Assembly (NCBI GenBank): GCA_018400255.1
Contig: JAGYMO010000340.1
Location: 1 to 6,304 of the forward strand
Source of the DNA: Deltaproteobacteria bacterium
Lineage (GTDB): Bacteria > Desulfobacterota > DSM-4660 > Desulfatiglandales > B25-G16
Direction: 5' to 3'
Length of the DNA stretch: 6,304 bases
Of this stretch, positions 1 to 5,641 are shown in pieces. Below the pieces are notes generated by a model. It had not been told where the DNA came from, made no database searches, and saw only the letters and a program-made list of their open reading frames with translations. A program made the position numbers and the translations under genes. Each line of letters opens with the position of its first letter. Position 1 is the first letter of the stretch.

Positions 1-12
1 CGGCGAAACCAG

Positions 13-44
13 GTGGTGCCACGGGCTTGCCCGTGGGGCTCCAC
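13..44. repeat. Strong palindromic hairpin upstream of the activator gene
   Basis: CCACGGGC at 19-26 and GCCCGTGG at 29-36 are perfect inverted copies separated by TT, so the transcript would form a 7-8 bp GC-rich stem with a tiny loop. Outer GTGG (13-16) and CCAC (41-44) can extend it across an internal mismatch. No T-run follows, so it is not a classic intrinsic terminator for a gene to the left. It could be a dispersed REP-like palindrome or an mRNA-protecting stem. It lies about 30 bases before the start codon of the activator gene and leaves that gene's ribosome binding site free. The palindrome is seen directly; its role is unknown. Confidence 0.6.
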
Positions 45-73
45 ATTACAAAACGATACAAAGGGTTTACTTG

Positions 74-2134
74 ATGGGCAAAAAAGTTGAAAAATTTAAG
101 GTCATCTTTCAGCCTTCTGGAAGGAGAGGGGAGGTTGAGAAAGGTTTGACTATTGTTGAGGCCTCACAGGAGCTGGGGGCGGATATTGAGACTCTATGCG
201 GAGGGAAAGGGCTCTGTGGGAAGTGCAAGGTGCGGATAGAAGAGGGTTATTTTGAGAAATATGGAATATCCTCAAGCAAATCTCATGTCAGTGAGTGGCA
301 GGACAGGGAAGAGAAGTTTATAAATAAAGATCAAAGGGGTGTTGGTTACCGCTTGGGTTGCTGTGCGAGGGTTGAACGAGATCTCCTGGTTTTTGTGCCT
401 GATGAATCAAGGGCCGGCAAGCAAATAGTGAGCAAGGCAGCCAGAGATATCCAGATCAAATGGGACCCGGCAGTCAAATATTATTATGTAGAGCTATCAG
501 AGCCTACCACACAAGAGCCTACTGGTGACCTGGAGCGTCTTCTAGGAGAGCTTAACCACAAGTACGGCCTAAAAAACCTGGATATTGACTATCTGGCGTT
601 ACAGGGGCTTCCGGATCAACTTCGCAAAGGCGCATGGAATGTAACAATAGCCGTTTGGATGGATAAGGAAATAGTACACATTTTACCAGGCAAGGTGAAG
701 GACTATTATGGCATCGCTATTGACCTCGGTACAACTACCGTAGCTGCGTATTTATGTAATATTGCTACTATGGAGATATTGGAAACTGTCTCCATGATGA
801 ACCCGCAATGCAAGTACGGCGAAGATGTTATGAGCAGAATTACCTATCATATGATGCATGAGGATGGTCTTGCCAAAATGAGCGCGGATATTATTGAGGG
901 GATAAATGGCTTGGTTATTCAGGCCTGTGAAGCCACGCATTCACCCAAGAAAATTAAAGAAAATAGTGGAAGCGCAAAGCAGGAAGCTGAAAAAACTGCA
1001 CAGAATAGACCATATCCTCGTCTTACACCTAACAATATAAGCGATATGACAATTGTAGGCAACACAGCGATGCACCATATTCTATTAAAGCTCAATCCAA
1101 AATATTTGGGGATTGCCCCTTTTCCGCCTGTAGTCCACAAAAGCATGGATATCAAGGCCAGGGATATTGGTATTCGAATACATGATTCTGCCTACATTCA
1201 TATTTTACCAAACGAGGCAGGATTTGTAGGGGCGGACAATGTAGGGGTTTTAATTGCAGAAGAGCCTTACAAAAAGAAAGAGATGCAGCTCATTATTGAT
1301 ATCGGTACCAATGGAGAGTTAGTGCTCGGAAATAAGGAAAAGCTCATATCCTCATCTTGTGCCACCGGCCCCGCCCTTGAAGGGGCACAGCTCAGCTTTG
1401 GGATGAGGGCTGCCCCCGGGGCTATTGAACGTGTAAAGTTTGATCTCGATAGCCATGAAGTTGATTACAAGGTAATTGGGAGGGATGCTTGGAAAAAGTA
1501 TTCAAAGGCTGAGGAAATGCAGGCCAAGGGAATTTGTGGCTCGGGTATTCTGGATCTATTTGCTGAACTTTATCGTTCCGGAGTCATACTGAAAAATGGA
1601 ACGTTTAACTTAAAGCAGAAGAGCAGCCGGCTTCGTAAGAATCCTCATAACAATAAACCAGAGTTTGTTATTGCCTGGGCTGATGAAACAACTATTGGCA
1701 AGGACATCGTTATAACTCAAAAAGATATTCGGCAGATTCAGCTGGCCAAAGGCGCGCTCTACAGTGGGTGCAAGTTGATGATGAAAAGAATGGGAATAGA
1801 CAAGGTAGAACAAGTGAAGATAGCGGGGGCATTTGGGACTCACGTGGATAGAGAAAACGCACTGATCGCCGGGCTTTTTCCGGACTGCGAGATAAACAAA
1901 ATTACCTCAATAGGAAATGCCGCCGGGGATGGGGCAAGGGCGGCCCTTCTCAACCGGGGAAAACGTGAGGAGGCAGACTGGGTCGCAAGGAATGTTGAAT
2001 ATGTTGAACTTACCGTGGAAAAGGGCTTTCAGGAAGCATTTATGGATGCGATGTATATTCCCCACTTGAAAGATCAGTTTCCTCATCTCGATGGGATCGT
2101 CCCTGAGAAAATTTTACATCAGAAATTTATGTAA
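74..2134 (+). CDS. RACo-like ASKHA ATPase/ferredoxin, reductive activator of corrinoid proteins
   Basis: This protein probably uses ATP to drive electrons onto inactive Co(II) corrinoid protein, restoring the Co(I) form needed for methyl transfer in the cytoplasm. The N-terminal ~100 residues are a [2Fe-2S] ferredoxin domain with Cys42-x5-Cys48-x2-Cys51 and a fourth ligand near Cys96 (RLGCC). A linker and middle domain lead into an actin/HSP70-like ATPase (DUF4445 type). It has a phosphate-1 loop DLGTTT (~217-222), a second phosphate loop DIGTNGE (~409-415), the family-typical SCATGPALEGAQ and a late GAFGTHVD (~585). There is no C-terminal pair of CxxCxxC clusters, so it resembles bacterial RACo rather than methanogen RamA. 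At 686 residues it is slightly long, with a hydrophilic Lys/Glu-rich insert near residues 285-312. I chose ATG 74, eight bases after AAGGG (61-65); an in-frame TTG at 71 is the alternative. It is first in a cluster with its likely target, the corrinoid protein. Confidence 0.9.
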   Translation: MGKKVEKFKVIFQPSGRRGEVEKGLTIVEASQELGADIETLCGGKGLCGKCKVRIEEGYFEKYGISSSKSHVSEWQDREEKFINKDQRGVGYRLGCCARVERDLLVFVPDESRAGKQIVSKAARDIQIKWDPAVKYYYVELSEPTTQEPTGDLERLLGELNHKYGLKNLDIDYLALQGLPDQLRKGAWNVTIAVWMDKEIVHILPGKVKDYYGIAIDLGTTTVAAYLCNIATMEILETVSMMNPQCKYGEDVMSRITYHMMHEDGLAKMSADIIEGINGLVIQACEATHSPKKIKENSGSAKQEAEKTAQNRPYPRLTPNNISDMTIVGNTAMHHILLKLNPKYLGIAPFPPVVHKSMDIKARDIGIRIHDSAYIHILPNEAGFVGADNVGVLIAEEPYKKKEMQLIIDIGTNGELVLGNKEKLISSSCATGPALEGAQLSFGMRAAPGAIERVKFDLDSHEVDYKVIGRDAWKKYSKAEEMQAKGICGSGILDLFAELYRSGVILKNGTFNLKQKSSRLRKNPHNNKPEFVIAWADETTIGKDIVITQKDIRQIQLAKGALYSGCKLMMKRMGIDKVEQVKIAGAFGTHVDRENALIAGLFPDCEINKITSIGNAAGDGARAALLNRGKREEADWVARNVEYVELTVEKGFQEAFMDAMYIPHLKDQFPHLDGIVPEKILHQKFM

Positions 2135-2184
2135 TCAGTCCTTATGGGGAAGCCTGTAGGCAGATATTTTAAAAAACAATGGAG

Positions 2185-2214
2185 ATGCCAAAACATTAGT
2201 TTAAATATTATAAT
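2185..2214 (+). promoter_or_regulatory. Candidate sigma-70 promoter before the MttB-family gene
   Basis: A perfect -10 hexamer TATAAT (2209-2214) sits 18 bases after ATGCCA (2185-2190), which matches 4 of 6 positions of the -35 consensus. The surroundings are AT-rich. Transcription would start near 2221, about 40 bases before the methyltransferase start codon. This would let the three downstream genes be expressed apart from the activator. It was predicted by eye only, and an AT-rich spacer can produce a chance -10. Confidence 0.4.
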
Positions 2215-2225
2215 GCCAAGAATTT

Positions 2226-2235
2226 TTAACGTTAA
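2226..2235. promoter_or_regulatory. Small perfect palindrome, possible operator
   Basis: TTAACGTTAA is a perfect 10-base palindrome lying just after the predicted transcription start and before the ribosome binding site AAGGAGG (2249-2255). The position suits a repressor or activator half-site pair, but the site is short, AT-rich and unmatched to any known regulator by me, so chance is a real possibility. Confidence 0.2.
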
Positions 2236-2261
2236 CAATAGAGAAGACAAGGAGGATAAAA

Positions 2262-3704
2262 ATGACAAAGATTTGTAGCAATCAGTACGCTATGAATAGC
2301 CCTCATGCTCAAAAATTATCAGATGACCAATCCCAAAAGCTTTATTGGGCTTGTTTAGAGATTTTGGAACACACTGGTGTACGAATGTATGAGCAGGAGG
2401 CGCTTGATTTGCTGAAAAAGGCGGGGGCCGTGGTAACCGATGGAAACAGGGTGCGTATACCATCAGGTTTGGTTGAAAAGGCGTTTAGTACCGTACCAAA
2501 AAGTGTAACCTTATGCGATAGAAATGGGAACCCAGCGATTCGTGCCGGAGGATATAGAAGCTACTTTGGAACCGGATCTGATTGCCTGCATATCCTGGAC
2601 CATCGGACAGGCGAATATCGTGACTCTGTGCTACAAGATATTGTTGAAGGGATAACCTTGTGTGATGCACTGGAGCATATCGATTTTGCGATGTGCATGT
2701 TTTTGCCGTCAGATGTACAGCAAGATATTGCGGATCGGTACCAGATGGAGGCGATGCTGAATAACACCACAAAGCCCGTTATTTTCGTTACGACCGAGTT
2801 TTCAGGTGCGGTTGATGCTGTTAAGATGGCTGAAATAGTAGCAGGAGGTGAAAGGGAGCTAAAACAGAACCCCTTTACGGCATGCTACATAAATGTTACA
2901 ACCGGACTTCGGCATAATAAAGAAGCCCTGCAAAAGCTGCTTTATCTCTCTGATAAGGGAATTCCTCTTACCTATATTCCTTCAGCCCAGGGCGGTGTAA
3001 CAGCTCCGGTTACTGTTGCGGCAACCATGGCGGTAAATAATGCCGGGGTTTTGGCGGGCTTGGTATTGTCGCAGCTTAAACGAGAGGGCGCTCCCTACAT
3101 CTTTCCCGGATGGGGCGGAAATATGCTTGACATGAAAACAACGGTTCAACCCTATTGCGATCCGGAAAAAAGAGCCCAGGCAATTGATTTTGCTCATTAT
3201 TTAGGAATGCCCTCCTTTAGCTTAGCAGGCTGTAGCGAGTCCAAGTTGGTGGATCAGCAAGCCGCTGCAGAAGCTGCATTGTCCTTGTTTACCGATGCGT
3301 TATTCGGAGGCAACCTTGTGCATGACGTAGGGTACCTGGAATCAGGGCTGTGTGGTTCATTGCCGCAATTAGTTATATGTGATGAAATCTTGAGCTGGCT
3401 TGAGGCCTTTATGAAAGGTGTTGATGTTAGCGACGAATCCCTTGCGTTAGATATCATCGATGAAGTTGGGCCTGACGGGCAACATATTAATAGCGACCAC
3501 ACACTTAAGAACTATAAAAAGCGATGGTATCCACAGCTCTTTGAACGCGCAAGTTATAATGTCTGGCAGAGAAAGGGAAGCAAGGATTTGGGCCAACGTG
3601 CTACTGAGCACGTAGATACAATCCTGGCAGAGCATAAAGTGGAACCACTGCCGAAAGATGTGGCCAATGCAGTACACGCTATAGTTGAAAAGCCTACAGC
3701 CTAA
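2262..3704 (+). CDS. MttB-superfamily (trimethylamine methyltransferase family) non-pyrrolysine methylamine/betaine:corrinoid methyltransferase
   Basis: This enzyme probably transfers a methyl group from a methylated amine to the Co(I) corrinoid protein encoded next, the first step of demethylation. Its 480 residues match the usual length of bacterial MttB homologues. Family-like stretches include TGVRMYEQEAL (~39-49), GTGSDCLHILDHRTGE (~104-119), GGVTAPVTVAAT (~244-255), AGCSESK (~322-328) and GYLESG (~357-362). A C-terminal IDEVGP...HTLKNY region follows. The reading frame has no in-frame TAG, so it is not a pyrrolysine enzyme like methanogen MttB. It belongs with the group in which glycine betaine (MtgB), proline betaine, carnitine and gamma-butyrobetaine methyltransferases were characterised. 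The substrate cannot be assigned. The start ATG is fixed by AAGGAGG at 2249-2255, six bases upstream. It follows the activator gene by 127 bases and precedes the corrinoid gene by 291. Confidence 0.9.
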   Translation: MTKICSNQYAMNSPHAQKLSDDQSQKLYWACLEILEHTGVRMYEQEALDLLKKAGAVVTDGNRVRIPSGLVEKAFSTVPKSVTLCDRNGNPAIRAGGYRSYFGTGSDCLHILDHRTGEYRDSVLQDIVEGITLCDALEHIDFAMCMFLPSDVQQDIADRYQMEAMLNNTTKPVIFVTTEFSGAVDAVKMAEIVAGGERELKQNPFTACYINVTTGLRHNKEALQKLLYLSDKGIPLTYIPSAQGGVTAPVTVAATMAVNNAGVLAGLVLSQLKREGAPYIFPGWGGNMLDMKTTVQPYCDPEKRAQAIDFAHYLGMPSFSLAGCSESKLVDQQAAAEAALSLFTDALFGGNLVHDVGYLESGLCGSLPQLVICDEILSWLEAFMKGVDVSDESLALDIIDEVGPDGQHINSDHTLKNYKKRWYPQLFERASYNVWQRKGSKDLGQRATEHVDTILAEHKVEPLPKDVANAVHAIVEKPTA

Positions 3705-3763
3705 CGGTTAAACGGGTTAGTCAGTCTATAATTGCGTACGTGAAGATTAAAGATTTTTGTATC

Positions 3764-3923
3764 TATGCAGCCACGAAGCCGCGAAGACACAAAGGAAAGA
3801 CTGATATGAATACAACAAGATATATGCTGTCAGGTTTTCTCCCTGCTATTACTGCATATCGAGGAGCGCAATCAATGCAGTAATTTCATAACCTTTGTGG
3901 CTTAATGCCTTTGTGGCAATATA
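3764..3923. repeat. 160-base MITE-like element with imperfect terminal inverted repeats
   Basis: The left end (3764-3795) and the reverse complement of the right end (3892-3923) agree at 23 of 32 positions by my hand alignment. Both ends are built from short 8-9 base units of GCCACGAAG/CACAAAG type in tandem, and both begin with TAT. Similar CCACGAAG...CACAAAG modules are common dispersed intergenic repeats in anaerobic bacterial genomes (recalled, not searched). No transposase is encoded, so if mobile it would be non-autonomous. It occupies most of the gap between the methyltransferase and corrinoid genes, and ends 59 bases before the corrinoid ribosome binding site. It could also act as an mRNA structure separating the two genes' expression. 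Confidence 0.6.
3848..3884. repeat. Perfect 10-bp inverted repeat inside the MITE-like element
   Basis: ATTACTGCAT at 3848-3857 and ATGCAGTAAT at 3875-3884 are exact reverse complements with a 17-base loop between them. The stem lies in the right half of the 160-base element and would fold as a separate internal hairpin nested in the long terminal stem. No T-tract of terminator length follows. Confidence 0.55.
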
Positions 3924-3995
3924 CCTGAGCAGTTACAGGTTATTTAAAAATTAGCGAAACAGATTTACACATCACTAAAAATAAAGGAGGAAGAA

Positions 3996-4634
3996 ATGGC
4001 TGATTTTCAGAACATAATTGATACTTTAATTGAAGGAGACCAGGAAAAATTGTTAAGCCTGGCGCAATCTGCACTGGATGAAGGGATTTCCGCTAAGGAG
4101 ATATTGGAAAAAGGGCTTATGGCAGGCATGGACATCGTAGGGGAAAAGATGGAGGCTGAGGATATGTTCATTCCTGAGGTATTAATGTGTGCCAGGGCTA
4201 TGACTGCTGTAATTAACAACTTGCTTAAGCCTCTCCTTGCGGCAGGAGATGTTTCAGCCGCCGGCAAGGTTATAATTGGAACAGTAAAAGGGGATTTGCA
4301 TGATATAGGTAAAAACCTTGTGGCGATGATGTTGGAAAGTGCGGGTTTTGAGGTGTATAACCTGGGTGCGGATATTCTTCCAGATAAATATGTCGAGGAA
4401 ATAAAAGACAAAAATGCAGACATACTCTGCATGTCCGCCCTTCTCACAACGACGATGCCGATGATGAAGGTGACCATAGATGCTGTCTCAGAGGCCGGCC
4501 TCAGGGATCAGGTTAAAGTCATGATAGGCGGCGCCCCGGTTAGTCAAGATTTTGCTGAACAGATTGGTGCAGATGGATACGCAAGTGACGCTGGTTCTGC
4601 CATAAGGCTTGCAAAGGAAATCATGAAAAGGTGA
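3996..4634 (+). CDS. Corrinoid (cobalamin-binding) methyl-carrier protein, MtgC/MttC/MtbC-like
   Basis: This small protein carries the methyl group on the cobalt of a bound corrinoid, shuttling between the MttB-like enzyme and the tetrahydrofolate methyltransferase. Residues ~1-85 form the helical cap domain typical of methionine-synthase-like B12 modules (LIEGDQEKLL, then IPEVLMCARAM). Residues ~90-212 are the Rossmann-like B12-binding domain. It shows the base-off/His-on signature D100-L-H102-D-I-G105, where His102 would be the lower cobalt ligand. The later S147-A-L149 and IGGAP (~177-181) elements line the nucleotide-tail pocket. The 212-residue length is normal for the family. AAAGGAGG (3983-3990) five bases before the ATG supports the start and predicts strong translation, fitting a carrier needed in excess. 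It sits 124 bases before the methyl-acceptor enzyme gene, whose product should be its partner. Confidence 0.93.
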   Translation: MADFQNIIDTLIEGDQEKLLSLAQSALDEGISAKEILEKGLMAGMDIVGEKMEAEDMFIPEVLMCARAMTAVINNLLKPLLAAGDVSAAGKVIIGTVKGDLHDIGKNLVAMMLESAGFEVYNLGADILPDKYVEEIKDKNADILCMSALLTTTMPMMKVTIDAVSEAGLRDQVKVMIGGAPVSQDFAEQIGADGYASDAGSAIRLAKEIMKR

Positions 4635-4660
4635 GCTAAACAATATGTTATAGTTGCCCT

Positions 4661-4680
4661 GATCTATGATGATCTATGAT
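4661..4680 (+). repeat. Perfect tandem duplication of a 10-base unit
   Basis: GATCTATGAT occurs twice without gap (4661-4670, 4671-4680) and is followed by a partial ATA. Each copy includes TATGAT, one base off the -10 consensus; TTGCCC at 4654-4659 is a possible -35, but its spacing to the second copy (15 bases) is short. It may be a recent slippage duplication or a weak promoter region for the last gene. The repeat is seen directly; function is unassigned. Confidence 0.5.
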
Positions 4681-4683
4681 ATA

Positions 4684-4714
4684 GGCCAATACTTGGGTAT
4701 GGGGCCAGGTTGGC
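4684..4714 (+). other. Two overlapping, mutually exclusive small hairpins in the leader of the last + strand gene
   Basis: GGCC (4684-4687) plus ATAC (4689-4692) can pair with GTAT (4697-4700) and GGCC (4703-4706) around a TTGG loop. Alternatively GCCA (4704-4707) can pair with TGGC (4711-4714) around GGT. Both use bases 4704-4706, so only one can form at a time. Neither has a T-run, and the second is weak. No known riboswitch is recognised here. Confidence 0.25.
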
Positions 4715-4758
4715 TTTGGACGGGGTAATTAACAAATAGAAAAAGAGAGGTATATGAC

Positions 4759-5559
4759 ATGTTTATTGTGGTCGGTGAAAGAATTAACACATCCCGAAAG
4801 AAAGTCCAGGAGGCGGTTGCAAACAAGGATATCCAATACATCAAAGATGACGTGACAAGGCAACAAGCAGCGGGCGCTCATTACATTGATGTAAATGCAG
4901 GTGCCAGAATAGGACATGAAAAGGAAGATATGGAATGGCTGCTTAAGATAATACAGGAGACAGTCACTATTCCTCTTTGTTTGGACAGCCCGGACCCGGA
5001 GATCTTGGAAATGGCCTACGGCATGGTAAAAGATAGGCCCATGATTAATTCTATCAGCCTGGAGAAGGAACGCTACGAGGCCATGGCACCCTTCCTGAAG
5101 GGAAAGGATTGCAATGTCGTGGCCTTATGCATGGATGACACGGGAATGCCAAAAAACTTCGAGGATGTCATTGAGAGGGCAAAGAGGTTGGTCAAAGGGC
5201 TTGAGGATATAGCCATAGATAGAGAATCAATCTTTATTGATCCCCTTATCCAGCCCATAAGCGTGGATACTTCAAAAGGTATTATGGCGATAGATTCGGT
5301 GAGTGGCATCATGAAGGAACTCCCCGGAGTCCATACGATATGCGGTCTTTCTAATATCTCTTATGGCCTTCCCCAGAGAAAGATTATCAACAGGACTTTC
5401 TTGAGTTTGCTTATGTATGCCGGCCTTGATGCTGCTATTATAGACCCTCTTGACGATAAGATTATGGCTGCCCTTAAGACCACGGAGATGTTGATGGGAA
5501 ATGATGACTATTGCGTTAAATATCTGAAAGGTGTGAGGGCCGGGCAAATAGTTTTCTGA
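4759..5559 (+). CDS. Methyltetrahydrofolate:corrinoid methyltransferase, MtgA/AcsE-like (pterin-binding TIM barrel)
   Basis: This enzyme probably moves the methyl group from the methylated corrinoid protein to tetrahydrofolate, giving 5-methyl-H4folate for the Wood-Ljungdahl route; the reverse reaction is that of AcsE. The 266 residues form a single pterin-binding TIM barrel of family length. Strand-end motifs appear in order: GERIN (~6-10), DVNAG (~44-48), LCLDS (~73-77), NSIS (~97-100), CMDD (~124-127), IDPL (~160-163) and GLSNISYG (~196-203). Asp76, Asn97, Asp161 and Asn199 line up with the pterin-contacting Asp/Asn residues described for Moorella AcsE (from memory). The AGAGG (4746-4750) eight bases upstream supports ATG 4759; another ATG at 4754 is out of frame. 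No B12 domain is fused, so it needs the separate corrinoid protein. That the flow runs toward folate is inferred from the neighbouring MttB-like gene. AcsE itself is the main alternative, but no carbonyl-branch genes are nearby. Confidence 0.92.
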   Translation: MFIVVGERINTSRKKVQEAVANKDIQYIKDDVTRQQAAGAHYIDVNAGARIGHEKEDMEWLLKIIQETVTIPLCLDSPDPEILEMAYGMVKDRPMINSISLEKERYEAMAPFLKGKDCNVVALCMDDTGMPKNFEDVIERAKRLVKGLEDIAIDRESIFIDPLIQPISVDTSKGIMAIDSVSGIMKELPGVHTICGLSNISYGLPQRKIINRTFLSLLMYAGLDAAIIDPLDDKIMAALKTTEMLMGNDDYCVKYLKGVRAGQIVF

Positions 5560-5641
5560 GCGTGCTACAATAAAATAGCTACAGTTTTACAAACGGGAAG
5601 ATTTTTCAGGCCGCATTACGTGGCTACTGCATAATCCGTGT

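Noticed and set aside
18..32. Possible sigma-54 promoter (TGCCAC ... TTGC) before the activator gene
   Set aside because: The spacing between the two blocks is one base short of the required arrangement, and the bases are fully explained by the perfect palindrome.
2262..3704. Pyrrolysine-containing MttB
   Set aside because: The frame is continuous with no in-frame TAG codon.
3703..3722. Possible terminator after the MttB-like gene (CTAAC ... GTTAG)
   Set aside because: Only a 5-bp AT-rich stem with a 10-base loop and no following T-tract.
3806..3883. 25-residue open frame (ATG to TAA) within the MITE-like element, with AAGGA about nine bases upstream
   Set aside because: It overlaps the internal inverted repeat, has no recognisable features, and frames this short are expected by chance.
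4007..4477. 156-codon open frame on the - strand inside the corrinoid gene
   Set aside because: It lies wholly antisense to a gene with clear B12-binding motifs, has no recognisable domain, and its low-complexity Ser/Ile-rich product is typical of a shadow frame.
5609..5625. Possible terminator hairpin GGCCGC-ATTAC-GTGGCT between the converging genes
   Set aside because: The stem relies on wobble pairs in one direction and mismatches in the other, and no T-run follows on either strand.
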